Positions 15,937-25,690 of a DNA stretch of 64,000 nt are shown here, piece by piece (position 1 is the stretch's first letter; every line of letters starts with the position of its first letter). The DNA comes from RGIG8244 sp045639325 (lineage in GTDB: Bacteria > Verrucomicrobiota > Lentisphaeria > Victivallales > UBA1829). The stretch spans positions 1 through 64,000 of the forward strand of contig JAZUCU010000055.1 in NCBI GenBank assembly GCA_045639325.1, read 5' to 3'. A program made the position numbers and the translations under genes. The notes under the pieces are model-generated. The model worked only from the letters and a program-made list of their open reading frames with translations. It was not told the origin of the DNA and did not search any database.

Positions 15937-17220
15937 ATGCAAGACGCAGACTATCAGAACAGAGTACGCTGGTTCAGAGATGCCAGATTCGGAATTTACG
16001 TTCACTTCGGGCTTTATTCCCTCCTCGGCAGAGGTGAATGGACTATGTATTCCGAACGGATCAATCCGGAGGAATATGCAAAACTGGCAAACGATTTTCT
16101 CCCCGAACCCGGTTGTGCAGAAGAATGGGCGGCAACTGCCAAAGCCGCCGGCGCAAATTATATGGTGTTGACAACACGTCATCACGAAGGTTTCTGTTTG
16201 TTCGACAGTAAAGTATCCGACTTTACCAGCGTAAAACTGGGCCCGAAACGGGACATCGTCCGCGAATATGTGGATGCCGCACGCAAAGTGGGGCTCCATG
16301 TCGGTTTTTATTATTCTCTGCTGGATTGGCGTTTCCCCGGGTACTTTGAGCCGGAAAAATACCCCGAATCCAAAGAAGCTCTCCTCAAACAGGTGCACGA
16401 ACAGGTCCGGGAACTGATGACCAATTACGGCAAAATCGAAATTCTGGAATACGACGGCGGATGGGATGCCAGACTTCAGCGTGACCGCGCCGGCTGGTCC
16501 GAATTCTGGCGCGCAAAAGAACTCAATGCCATGGTCCGCGAACTGCAGCCCGGAATCATTATCAATGACCGTTCCGGCGAAGATGAAGATATCGAAACAC
16601 CGGAACAGGTAGTCCGCGCAGGAAAACGCCAGGCTTTGACCGAAAGCTGTATGTGTATCGGCGATTCCTGCGGCTGGGGTTATATCCGCTTCAATCCCAA
16701 CTGGAAAACATCCGAACAGTTGTTACAGCATTTGATTCAGGCATCTCAGCTGGGCGGGAACTACCTGCTGAATATCGGACCCGATCCCAAAGGTCATATC
16801 CGCAATGAAGAACTGGAACGTCTCCAGGCTCTCGGCAGATGGCTTTCCATTCACGGAGAAGCCGTATACGGCGCAGAACGCTGCAATCTGATCGGTGCTT
16901 CCGAACCCGGACTTGTCGACTTGAATCTGCAGGGTCCGTTCACACGGAAAGGCAATAACGCTTACTGGTGCATTTTCCGCTGGCCCGGAAAAGTTGCCAC
17001 CGCTGTCAACGTGGGAACAAGACCGCTGCGCGTGACCCTGCTGGAAAGCGGCAAGGAATATCCCTTTGATTGGAATGAGGATACCGGCAAGCTGATGATC
17101 CGTGAACTGCCTGCACTGCCGCCGGATGCCTTGTGTTCCGTGCTGAAGATTGAATTTGAAAGTGTTCCGCAGCGGAAAGCAGAACCCGATCTGGCAGCCT
17201 GGCTGTTTCAGAAGAATTGA
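15937..17220 (+). CDS. GH29 alpha-L-fucosidase (cytoplasmic)
   Basis: This 427-residue protein is a GH29 family enzyme. It shows the family block HFGLYSLLGRGEW (23-35), LTTRHHEGFCLFDS (78-91), the catalytic nucleophile strand EYDGGWD with D173, and the GGNYLLNIGPDPKG signature. A C-terminal beta-sandwich follows. GH29 enzymes release alpha-linked L-fucose from host or algal glycans. It has no signal peptide, so it acts on imported oligosaccharides. The acid/base residue is not firmly placed. The neighbours (secreted glycosidase-like, M20 amidohydrolase) fit use of fucosylated glycans such as mucin. Confidence 0.9.
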   Translation: MQDADYQNRVRWFRDARFGIYVHFGLYSLLGRGEWTMYSERINPEEYAKLANDFLPEPGCAEEWAATAKAAGANYMVLTTRHHEGFCLFDSKVSDFTSVKLGPKRDIVREYVDAARKVGLHVGFYYSLLDWRFPGYFEPEKYPESKEALLKQVHEQVRELMTNYGKIEILEYDGGWDARLQRDRAGWSEFWRAKELNAMVRELQPGIIINDRSGEDEDIETPEQVVRAGKRQALTESCMCIGDSCGWGYIRFNPNWKTSEQLLQHLIQASQLGGNYLLNIGPDPKGHIRNEELERLQALGRWLSIHGEAVYGAERCNLIGASEPGLVDLNLQGPFTRKGNNAYWCIFRWPGKVATAVNVGTRPLRVTLLESGKEYPFDWNEDTGKLMIRELPALPPDALCSVLKIEFESVPQRKAEPDLAAWLFQKN

Positions 17221-17250
17221 AAAGAATAACCATCAACCAGGAGAATATAC

Positions 17251-18105
17251 ATGGAAAACTTTGACGCAAAAGCAGCCGCAGAAGATTTGCAGAAATATGT
17301 AAAACAGTATGACCGCGATCACAGTATTGCGGATCTCACCCCCACTTTCTGCGAATTGTTTGGCATTGAAAAACCCGAAACCTGCGTTGCCACACCCATT
17401 GCAAGCGTTGTCGATCACGCCGGACACATCATGGATGGTATCGGCAAAACAAAAAAAGCCGTTCTTTTCTGCGCTGATGCCTGTGCCGATGTGCAGAATC
17501 AATACCGTCCGGATGTATTCGAACGCATCAAAGCAGTCGCCGGAATTCAGGTCAAATCCGTCGCCGTCATGCCCAGCGTAACACCGGTCTGTTACGGTTC
17601 CATCTTCACCGGCACACCGCCGTCTGTTCACGGAATCAAGAAATACGAACGTCCGGTTCTGGAAGTTCCCACCCTCTTTGACTCCATGGCAAATGCAGGC
17701 TTGAATGTGGCGATCGTCTCCTACAATCATTGCAGTATCGACCTGATTTTCCGTCAGCGGAAAGTTGATTACTATTCCTTCAGAACGGATGAAATGGCAT
17801 TCCAGAGAACACTGCAGCTGATCAAAGAAGACAGCTATGACGTGATTGTCTGCTACATGACCGGTTACGATTCCGTAGCGCACAAAACCGGCGTGGATTC
17901 CCCGGAATCCAAAGAACAGCTGGGCCTTGCCGCAGAACGTTTTGAAGCCATTTCCGCCGCTATGGATGAGTATTGGAAAGATTACCACCGGGTATTGACC
18001 TTTGTCCCCGACCACGGTCAGCATCCTGTTGCACCGACACAGGGCAGCCATGGCGAAAACTGTGCGGAAGATATGCTGGTCAGCCATTATTACAGTATCC
18101 GCTGA
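17251..18105 (+). CDS. Alkaline-phosphatase-superfamily protein (phosphodiesterase/phosphatase-like)
   Basis: This 284-residue protein has the core of the type I phosphodiesterase/nucleotide pyrophosphatase branch of the alkaline phosphatase superfamily. It has a nucleophile region SVTPVCYGSIFTGTPPSVHGI, a GYDSVAHKTG metal site, PDHGQHP, and a final GSHGENCAEDM that supplies the last ligands. It is short for the family and lacks a signal peptide. The reaction is probably hydrolysis of a phosphoester, possibly on a sugar; the substrate is not known. AGGAG lies seven bases before ATG. It closes the operon, and the terminator at 18137-18170 follows. Confidence 0.75.
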   Translation: MENFDAKAAAEDLQKYVKQYDRDHSIADLTPTFCELFGIEKPETCVATPIASVVDHAGHIMDGIGKTKKAVLFCADACADVQNQYRPDVFERIKAVAGIQVKSVAVMPSVTPVCYGSIFTGTPPSVHGIKKYERPVLEVPTLFDSMANAGLNVAIVSYNHCSIDLIFRQRKVDYYSFRTDEMAFQRTLQLIKEDSYDVIVCYMTGYDSVAHKTGVDSPESKEQLGLAAERFEAISAAMDEYWKDYHRVLTFVPDHGQHPVAPTQGSHGENCAEDMLVSHYYSIR

Positions 18106-18136
18106 TACGGTTTTGATGAAAAGCTGAAGATAAAAA

Positions 18137-18170
18137 AAGACTGTCTGTTTTCGCAGACAGTCTTATTTTT
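18137..18170. terminator. Bidirectional rho-independent terminator
   Basis: AAGACTGTCTG (18137-18147) pairs perfectly with CAGACAGTCTT (18154-18164) around TTTTCG. An A-run precedes it and a T-rich run follows, so it can end the fucosidase operon and the convergent M16 peptidase gene. Confidence 0.9.
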
Positions 18171-18192
18171 TGTATACGGGACAACTCTTTAA

Positions 18193-20748
18193 TCAGAATT
18201 CATATTCTTCCGGCGAGACAACGATCTTGCGGACATCGGGCTGAGAGAAGAGTTTCCGCACAAAACGGTTGAGTTTCTTCAAATCTGCCGTTTCCACTTC
18301 TTTTCTGATCTTATCCACCATATCAGCAGGGAATCCAAGATAATACTTGGCAGAACATGCCGCCGCATAACGGGCTACATCCTGATAAATGGTTGAAAGA
18401 TTATACAACGCAGCAACTTTTGCATTGTCAAATTCTTCCTGCGTCAAACCTTTTGTTGCAAGACGGTTCCGTTCTTCTTCAAATTTTTCCAGAACACGTC
18501 CCACCGTGGCAGGTGCCGTACCGGCGAAAAAGTCCATGTGTCCGCCCGTCAGATTCTGGGATGTCCGGAAAGATGTGTAATAAGCCAATCCTTCTTTTTC
18601 ACGGACCGATTTGAACAGAGCCGATGACATACCAGTCAGGGCATTCCGCAACAAATCCATCGGGACCTGTCCATCGGCATCCGTCATTGCGGGACAGGGC
18701 AGAGACATAACGGGTACTGCCTGTTCCCGCTTGAGCACCAGAGATTTCTGCTGTGTGCCGCCCTGGGGCAAATTGGGAATGAGTACTGCAGCTTTTTCGG
18801 ACCAGGGAATTTCTTTCTCCAGTCGTGCCAAAGTCTGCTGCGCTTCTTCAGGCGCAACGGCTCCGAAGACTGTGATACATGCTCCCGGAGCGGTGAGAAT
18901 GGTCTGTTTCATGAATTTACGCAGGCTTTTCTCGTCCGCTTCTTTCAGAGATTTGATCAGGACATCATAGCCGAAACCGACGGGAGAACCTTTCTGATAA
19001 GACAGTTGATCCACCAGCATGAATGCCGCTTTACGGGGATCCTGACGATCCGATTCCAATGTCTGAATCAGGGAATTCCGATCCCGGTCAAAGGCATCGG
19101 CAGGGAATGTCGGCTTGGCAAGCATTGCAATGAGAAGTCCGAGGGCTTCATCAAAATTTTCACGCAGACATTCCAGATTCAGAATCAGGCTGTTGACACC
19201 GGAAATCACATCCAGGCGGATGGAATGGCGGTCGAGTGCCCAGGCAAATTCTTCTTCGGTCATTCCTGCCGCACCGGAGAAAATGCAATCGGTAAGCAGA
19301 TCGGAATAAGCCGCTGTTTTTTCCGTTTCATAATGTTCGCCGCCGCGGAGACAGAGGCAGACACCGGCAAAGGGTGATTCCATATCCGGCACGTACAAGG
19401 TCTTCTGACCGGCAGGGAGCTGACCCGGTTCTGCATGATAGGCACTGTCCTGTTTCACTGTTTTCTTCGCTTTACGGACTTTTTTCTCCGGCATCATACG
19501 GATTTCGGTGACTGTATCGGGATTCAGATAACGTTCCGCCGCCTGACGGATGCTTTCCGGCGTAAGATTCCGGATGATATCGCAATAACGGTCAAGGGGA
19601 TCCGGAGAACCGAAATTCAGGACCGATTGACCGATGGCAGTTGCCGCCGCCGTTGTAGAGCGGAAAATGGAAAGATGAGATGTCCGCATACTGTAAACGG
19701 TGCGGTCCAGCTCTTCTGCTGTGACGCCGTGTTTCACAATATCGTCGATACATTTCAACATTCCGGCGCAGGATTTCTCTGCATTTTCCGGTGTGGAATC
19801 GGTGCAGAGACACATAATACCGGTCTGCGTTGTTTTGTACAGGAATGCGCCGGTATCGATCACAATGGGCTTGCGGACACGCAGATCTGTCACCAGACGG
19901 GAACTGTCAAAGCCTCCGAGAATGGAGCTCAATGCTTCCAATGCGGGAATGTCACTGTGACCTGCTCCCGGCGTGATGTATCCGAGTGCACAACGTGCCA
20001 TGCTGTCGGGGAAAGTGCGGGTCAGACGGACGGGGAAAATACCCGGCTGATCAGGAATCAGGCACGGTTCATGCAAATCCGTATTCTTCCATCCGCCGAG
20101 GAGCTCATTGATATACGCCGTGACTTCCTGCGGTTCCACATCGCCTGCAATGACGACGTATGCCCGGCGCGGGGAATAGCGTTTGTTATAATACCGGGTC
20201 ATCATTTCCCGGTCGACTTTCTCAATTCCTTCCTGAAGTCCGATAACGGGATAACGCATGGGGAAAGTGCGGAAGCGGTTGGAAATCAGCGTTTCAAAGA
20301 GAACAGAATCGGGATTGTCATTGCGCATGGCACATTCCCGGAGGATCACGCCTTTTTCTTTCTGGAAAGCGTCTTCGGGGAAAAGGGGCTGACTGACCAT
20401 ATCGCAAAGCATATCAGCGAGCTGTTTCCATGTGGAGGAGGGCCCTTCCATGTAATACGCGGTATGATTGTAGGAAGTCCACGCATTCAACTTTGCGCCG
20501 AGCATGGTGGCACGGTCGGAAATTTCCGTTTTTCCGGGGAACTTTTCTGTTCCGGAGAAAAGCATGTGTTCCAGGAAGTGGGACAACCCGCAGCCCAGGT
20601 ATTCTTCTTCATGAATACTGCCGGTTTCCACCCAGATTTGAGCAGTGACAACAGGTGCCCGGTGATTCGGCGCGACATAAATACGTAATCCGTTACCAAG
20701 CGTAACAGAAGTGATCTGATCAGCAATAAGGGGTTTCTTTATCTTCAT
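18193..20748 (-). CDS. M16-family (insulinase-like) zinc peptidase, two-module
   Basis: This 851-residue protein is a double-module M16 peptidase. The inverted zinc motif HFLEH (H57, E60, H61) is intact in the first module, with the downstream glutamate region near residues 130-140 (LRECAMRND). The second half repeats the fold without the motif, as in family members with an active and an inactive module. These enzymes degrade peptides inside a clam-shell chamber. There is no clear signal peptide, so it may be cytoplasmic or leave by another route. GAGGAG lies five bases before ATG. It is a single gene, convergent with the fucosidase operon. Confidence 0.92.
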   Translation of the reverse strand: MKIKKPLIADQITSVTLGNGLRIYVAPNHRAPVVTAQIWVETGSIHEEEYLGCGLSHFLEHMLFSGTEKFPGKTEISDRATMLGAKLNAWTSYNHTAYYMEGPSSTWKQLADMLCDMVSQPLFPEDAFQKEKGVILRECAMRNDNPDSVLFETLISNRFRTFPMRYPVIGLQEGIEKVDREMMTRYYNKRYSPRRAYVVIAGDVEPQEVTAYINELLGGWKNTDLHEPCLIPDQPGIFPVRLTRTFPDSMARCALGYITPGAGHSDIPALEALSSILGGFDSSRLVTDLRVRKPIVIDTGAFLYKTTQTGIMCLCTDSTPENAEKSCAGMLKCIDDIVKHGVTAEELDRTVYSMRTSHLSIFRSTTAAATAIGQSVLNFGSPDPLDRYCDIIRNLTPESIRQAAERYLNPDTVTEIRMMPEKKVRKAKKTVKQDSAYHAEPGQLPAGQKTLYVPDMESPFAGVCLCLRGGEHYETEKTAAYSDLLTDCIFSGAAGMTEEEFAWALDRHSIRLDVISGVNSLILNLECLRENFDEALGLLIAMLAKPTFPADAFDRDRNSLIQTLESDRQDPRKAAFMLVDQLSYQKGSPVGFGYDVLIKSLKEADEKSLRKFMKQTILTAPGACITVFGAVAPEEAQQTLARLEKEIPWSEKAAVLIPNLPQGGTQQKSLVLKREQAVPVMSLPCPAMTDADGQVPMDLLRNALTGMSSALFKSVREKEGLAYYTSFRTSQNLTGGHMDFFAGTAPATVGRVLEKFEEERNRLATKGLTQEEFDNAKVAALYNLSTIYQDVARYAAACSAKYYLGFPADMVDKIRKEVETADLKKLNRFVRKLFSQPDVRKIVVSPEEYEF

Positions 20749-20904
20749 CTCAACTCCTCACAATTATATATTTTTAAACTTCGCCTTACCATACATTCAA
20801 AATTGCCGATTGCAACCCCGGCAGATAAAAAATATGCAAATTATTTGCATTTTCACGCCATTCATGTATATTACTCCAAACTAACCGGGATAACGGAAAT
20901 CATT

Positions 20905-21855
20905 ATGAAAAAATCATCAACACGTGCCGGACGGAACCGGACTCTGACTCTGACAGAAGTCGAAAAAAAACAATACGCGAAACAACTGATCTTTCCATCC
21001 AGAAAGATGAGGCTTTCCCGGTTTCAGGATAAAATTCTGTGTGGTGATTTTTTGCAAATTATTGATTTCATGCCGGATGCATTTGTGGATCTCCTCATTC
21101 TCGACCCGCCGTACAATCTGGATAAAAATTTCAACGGCAGCAAGTTCTCCGCCATGTCCAATGAGGAATATGTGCAATATCTGGATTCCTGGTTCCCGAA
21201 ACTGCTGCGTCTGCTCAAACCCGGAGCATCCGTTTATCTCTGCGGCGATTGGAAATGTTCCGCCGCCGGATATCTGGTCATGAGCAAATATCTGACCATC
21301 CGCAACCGCATTATCTGGCAGCGGGAAAAAGGCAGAGGCGCATTGCATAACTGGAAGAATTGCAGCGAAGATATCTGGTTCGGCACGCTGGGCGATGATT
21401 ATTATTTCAACGTGGAAGCCGTGAAAATGAAACGGAAAGTCATTGCCCCCTATAAGGAAGCGGGCAAACCGAAAGACTGGGAGGAATCCGGCGAAGGCAA
21501 ATACCGTTTGACATATCCCTCCAACTTCTGGGATGATATTTCCGTACCTTACTGGTCGATGCCGGAAAATACGGATCATCCCACACAGAAACCGGAAAAA
21601 TTACTGGCAAAACTGATCCTCGCCAGTTCCAAACCCGGCGATTTTGTATTCGATCCTTTCAGTGGAAGCGGAACAACCGCCGTCACAGCCAAAAAACTGG
21701 GACGTCATTTTGCGGGAATCGAGATCGATCCGGAATATTGCTGCTGGGCATTGGCGCGTCTGGAAAGAGCGGAAACATCATCTGCCATTCAGGGGTACAC
21801 CGACGGCGTTTTCTGGGAACGGAATTCCCTCGCCGAACAGAACAGAAAAAAGTGA
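20905..21855 (+). CDS. Beta-class site-specific DNA methyltransferase (orphan)
   Basis: This 316-residue protein is a SAM-dependent amino-methyltransferase (N6-adenine or N4-cytosine). Catalytic motif IV is DPPY (67-70), and the SAM motif FDPFSGSGTT is at 249-258. With motif IV first, this is the beta-class order. A NTDHPTQKP stretch (222-230) before the SAM motif is typical. The ATG at 20905 is preferred to an in-frame ATG at 20803, since the 34-residue extension looks unlike the family. No restriction gene is adjacent, so it may be a solitary regulator of replication or expression, in the manner of CcrM or Dam, or a remnant of an R-M pair. Its stop codon lies inside the hairpin at 21852-21879. 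Confidence 0.88.
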   Translation: MKKSSTRAGRNRTLTLTEVEKKQYAKQLIFPSRKMRLSRFQDKILCGDFLQIIDFMPDAFVDLLILDPPYNLDKNFNGSKFSAMSNEEYVQYLDSWFPKLLRLLKPGASVYLCGDWKCSAAGYLVMSKYLTIRNRIIWQREKGRGALHNWKNCSEDIWFGTLGDDYYFNVEAVKMKRKVIAPYKEAGKPKDWEESGEGKYRLTYPSNFWDDISVPYWSMPENTDHPTQKPEKLLAKLILASSKPGDFVFDPFSGSGTTAVTAKKLGRHFAGIEIDPEYCCWALARLERAETSSAIQGYTDGVFWERNSLAEQNRKK

Positions 21856-21879
21856 TCCGGAAAGAAAATTCCGGATCAC
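21852..21879. terminator. Stem-loop between convergent genes
   Basis: GTGATCCGGAA (21852-21862) and TTCCGGATCAC (21869-21879) form a perfect 11-bp stem with a 6-base loop. It overlaps the methyltransferase stop codon and lies 8 bases from the convergent stop at 21887. A T-tract is not directly attached on either side. Confidence 0.6.
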
Positions 21880-21886
21880 ATGATAA

Positions 21887-24800
21887 TCATTTTTCATTGA
21901 TTCCGATGCAGATAAAATGATGTCCCTTCAACACTTTCTCCTGCAGATCGGCAAGGGAAAGTTTTTTGTGTGTAAAGAGATCCGTCAATTCTGCTTTGTC
22001 CTTATCCATACCCAGCTTTTTCCAATCAACATCCAATGCCAGTTTCTGACTTGCACGTTTGGAATTGGCTGCAATCAAGACCGCTTTGTACGGTGATTTT
22101 TTCTTCCAGGAATAACGGGAACAATAAACGCCCGGAGTCCGGGATGTCACTGCGCCATCCGTCCAATACGGGTGGAACACGCCATTCGCCAGATCTGCGG
22201 CCTTTTTGACCTTTCGATATTCGGTTATCAACGTTCCGCCCCAGGTACCCGGCATAATTTCCACATTGTGCAGCAACGCGGGGGCAATGGCACGGATACC
22301 GTATTCCCGGCTGAGAATTTCCTTCTTCTGTTTGGCTAGAGAGGGAACCAGCGCAACAACACGGCACAGCTGGATGATTTCATAAATCCCGGCACCGCGA
22401 ATCTCTGCATTGTAAGCGCACTGATATTCTTCCAGCGGAATGCCTTCAAAATAGAAATAACCGGGATTTTCCGAACATCCGGTAAAGTACCGTTCGCCCG
22501 GAATCCAGTAATCGCTGAAGCCATGCACAAAGGGATAGAAGAAGTTATGTGCATGGTTCAACAGACCCATATTGTGTTTCTTATGGAGTTTATAAATCGC
22601 CATCAGGTATTTACGCTGCCCCAATGCAATGGATTTGCGGCTCTGTTTGCCGAATGCATCCACAAATCCGCAGCCATGCAGCGGGTTCGTGCAGCTCCGG
22701 GCGTGGCAGATGTCATAATACAATCCGCCCAGATCCGGGTGATTATTCAGGAACTTTGCGGTCCGCTGAATGTAAAGATCTTTTGCACGGGTCATGGGGC
22801 AGAAGGGGACAAGGGAAATACTTTTGCCGTCGGGGTCGGTAAAGCTGTTCCAGAGAATCGGGGGAGTCAGGAGCCATTCCTGTTCCAGATACGGGAATTC
22901 TTTTTCACAGCTTGCCATGTGGACCGGCATGGTATAAATACACAACCGGGCATTTCTTGTCTTTTTCAGATCACGGATAAATTCACTCATTCCGACGTCG
23001 CTGACCGGTTCCATTGTGGTCAAACACCGGATGGCACTGCCTGCTTTGGGATTGGTTGCGTATTCATAATTCACATGGTGATTGGTCCCGTAATGGCCGA
23101 ACCCGGTTTCCACCGATTTCCAATCGGCAGGCGGACGTTTTGCCGGTGTTGCCTGGAACATCATGGTATAACGGGCAGTTTTCTTCAATTCCGCCGGACG
23201 GGATATCATATTGACGCGGACTGTAGTCTGCTGATTGTTCCGGGTAAGCAACACCTGTTTTTCGTCGGTCGCATTAACAAAGTTGCCATCGGATTCGCAC
23301 CACCAGGCAAGGCCTTTTTCGGGTCCGGTGAGCCAGATCAGAGCACTGTCTTCATCCGGCGTATAACGCAGGCGCATGGAATTGCCTTTCCAGGCCTTGT
23401 AATAGGGCGTCATGAGATATTTTGCGTGATTGGCAGGAACACTCCAGGTCAGGTTGAAATTTTGAATTTTAAGCATATTCTGCGGGATTAAATCCATATT
23501 CCAGGCATACATGCCGTCAAACCACAATTCGCCGCGGAATACAAGCCGGGCACCGGAAATGCTGCCATCCGCCGTCACCACGACATGATCCGGATGTTTC
23601 TGTGTGATTTTCAGATTTTTCCAGCTGAATTTCTTGCTGTCAAGCACCAGTTCCGGCGCAGCAGTAAGAACTTTTTCTCCCCGGGATGTGATTTCCACCG
23701 GGAAGGGTGAAGTCTGGAAAACGTAACTCCGATCCAGCACGCGGACCGTTTTATCTTTGATTGTGACGGGGATCCAGGGTGCCGGAATCGAATGATCGTT
23801 TTCCGAAAGCAGCGGGACTTTATCAAGATCGGGGATAAAAATCTCTTTTTCCGCCGCATAAGCAGAATTGTCGAGAGTCACTTTCACGGTATAAGTTTTT
23901 CCGCCGCATAAGTCAGCGGGGAACGGCAGGATCACGTTTGCCCGTCTTTTCTGAACGGTAAAATCTTTGCTGACCAGAATTTTTTTCTGATCCATCAACA
24001 CTGCTTTGCCCGTCTTGTATTCCGGCAGGAAAACACTGATTGCCAATTGGAACTGTTTTTTCACAGGATAAGAAAGCAGGTCAAAGGTCAAACTCTCCTT
24101 GACTTCTCCCGGGCAAGCATATTTGTATACGGTTTTACCGGATGCATCTTTGGCTTCCAGCAGCATATCGAAACTGCCGGGGGAGAGCTTTTTGCGGAAG
24201 CGGAGAACAGTTCCATTGCCTTTCTCCTGAACTTTTCCCTGCGCGGAATTGATATCCAGCGTTGCAGCAAGTTTTTTCCCGGCAGTAAGCTGAAGATCGG
24301 CATCCCCTGCTTCCAAGGGTTTGAGAGAAGTAAAACGGATTCCATCTTTTGCATCTCCGAGTATTACAGTACCCGCATGTTTTTTGGAAGAGAACGGAAT
24401 AAATTGAGGCAGCCAGCTCCAGGAATGATAAAATGGCGTTGTCCCGTTATACACCGTACAGCCGAAATTGGCAGAAAAAGAGGTATCGGTAATCCCCTGC
24501 TCCGTAAAAGGCAATTCCGCTTCCATACTCCAGAAATCTTTACCGCGGAAGGAGGCGGCACGGATGGAACTGTTCCACTGTACTTTGCCGTCACACGCAT
24601 CATAAACGGCACCGGAGGGCGTAATGATATACTGACGGGATTTGCCGTCTTTGCCGTGAATATGAATTTCCATGCCGTCATCCTGCCACAAATCGCCATC
24701 CCGTTTCACCCGGGAATAACGGGTTGCCGGAGTTTTGCATCTGCCTGCAACATAGAGAGATTTGCCGTTATGTGCAAGATAAAATTCTGCGCCGGTGTTT

Positions 24801-25678
24801 TTCGGATCTTTGATCTGAGGCGGCTGATTCGTCACAGAAACAAGAGAGACATTCTGCCATTCCTGCTGGTCAATTTTACCGTCAAGATTGATCTTTGCAT
24901 CCGTCTGGGGGATGGTGACAACGGGCGCAGGGAGGGATGTCATTTTCTTTTTCGGCGGAATGACTTTTTCGTAAGCGGCAAGGATTTCTGCGCCGGAAAG
25001 GACGCGGTCATAAATCTTGACTTCGTCATACGCGGTACGGTCATTCGCTTTTGTACCCCACCATGCAAATTCATCGAGAGTGATACTGCCGTTTTTGAAG
25101 GGGGGCGGCATTTTGAAATCAGCACCGAATTTACGGCTCATTGTCTTGGCATTGGATTTACCATCCACATAGAACCGCATGGAAGAGGAATCCCAAACGG
25201 CATCGAGTTTATGCCATGCGCCCGGCTTCCAGTTGGAAATTTTCTTGTTGATGGAATAAATCTTTTTATCCCGCTGAATAAAGAAGGAAACATATTGTCC
25301 TTCTCTGGGCTTATAAATCAGAAAGGTAAAGCCCGGTTCACGAATCTGGAAAAAGACTTTGTAACTTTTGGTATCCGGATACCAGTTTTCCGGCTTCACC
25401 CACAAAGATACGGTGCCGCAGGATGGATTGAAATTATCCTTCAACGCATAAATGACCCGTTCCGTCTTATTTTCCAGAACGACTGCATTTCTGGATGCTG
25501 CGCCGTTGAACATTCTCAACTGCAAGTCGGCAGGAATCCCGCCGGCTTTTTTGGAACCTCTGGCAAAAGAGGCATGGGTCAGATAAGAATCAAAATCCGC
25601 ATGGAACAACAGTCCTTCTTCTGCGGAAAAACAGCAGAAAGATAAAATACCAAGCGTGATAAAAAGAAAATATTTCAT
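21887..25678 (-). CDS. Large secreted LamG/CBM9-type glycoside-hydrolase-like protein
   Basis: This 1263-residue exported protein has a signal peptide (YFLFITLGILSFCCFSA). A LamG/concanavalin-like domain follows at about 25-235, with TVSLWVKPENW, GAWHKLDAVWD, FYVDGKS and DEVKIYDRVLS. A CBM9-like domain is at about 255-440 (KINLDGKIDQQEW, LWQDDGMEIHIHG). Then come beta-sandwich segments and a long C-terminal part (about 640-1260) that looks like a TIM barrel (GGLYYDICHARSC, NHAHNFFYPFVHGFSDYW). It resembles DUF6067-type lentisphaeral proteins, but that assignment is from memory and not secure. The ATG at 25678 is used because AAGG lies ten bases ahead; the ATG at 25687 is too close to it. It is the last gene of the LacI-controlled operon. 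Confidence 0.75.
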   Translation of the reverse strand: MKYFLFITLGILSFCCFSAEEGLLFHADFDSYLTHASFARGSKKAGGIPADLQLRMFNGAASRNAVVLENKTERVIYALKDNFNPSCGTVSLWVKPENWYPDTKSYKVFFQIREPGFTFLIYKPREGQYVSFFIQRDKKIYSINKKISNWKPGAWHKLDAVWDSSSMRFYVDGKSNAKTMSRKFGADFKMPPPFKNGSITLDEFAWWGTKANDRTAYDEVKIYDRVLSGAEILAAYEKVIPPKKKMTSLPAPVVTIPQTDAKINLDGKIDQQEWQNVSLVSVTNQPPQIKDPKNTGAEFYLAHNGKSLYVAGRCKTPATRYSRVKRDGDLWQDDGMEIHIHGKDGKSRQYIITPSGAVYDACDGKVQWNSSIRAASFRGKDFWSMEAELPFTEQGITDTSFSANFGCTVYNGTTPFYHSWSWLPQFIPFSSKKHAGTVILGDAKDGIRFTSLKPLEAGDADLQLTAGKKLAATLDINSAQGKVQEKGNGTVLRFRKKLSPGSFDMLLEAKDASGKTVYKYACPGEVKESLTFDLLSYPVKKQFQLAISVFLPEYKTGKAVLMDQKKILVSKDFTVQKRRANVILPFPADLCGGKTYTVKVTLDNSAYAAEKEIFIPDLDKVPLLSENDHSIPAPWIPVTIKDKTVRVLDRSYVFQTSPFPVEITSRGEKVLTAAPELVLDSKKFSWKNLKITQKHPDHVVVTADGSISGARLVFRGELWFDGMYAWNMDLIPQNMLKIQNFNLTWSVPANHAKYLMTPYYKAWKGNSMRLRYTPDEDSALIWLTGPEKGLAWWCESDGNFVNATDEKQVLLTRNNQQTTVRVNMISRPAELKKTARYTMMFQATPAKRPPADWKSVETGFGHYGTNHHVNYEYATNPKAGSAIRCLTTMEPVSDVGMSEFIRDLKKTRNARLCIYTMPVHMASCEKEFPYLEQEWLLTPPILWNSFTDPDGKSISLVPFCPMTRAKDLYIQRTAKFLNNHPDLGGLYYDICHARSCTNPLHGCGFVDAFGKQSRKSIALGQRKYLMAIYKLHKKHNMGLLNHAHNFFYPFVHGFSDYWIPGERYFTGCSENPGYFYFEGIPLEEYQCAYNAEIRGAGIYEIIQLCRVVALVPSLAKQKKEILSREYGIRAIAPALLHNVEIMPGTWGGTLITEYRKVKKAADLANGVFHPYWTDGAVTSRTPGVYCSRYSWKKKSPYKAVLIAANSKRASQKLALDVDWKKLGMDKDKAELTDLFTHKKLSLADLQEKVLKGHHFICIGINEK

Positions 25679-25690
25679 CGGTATCATACC

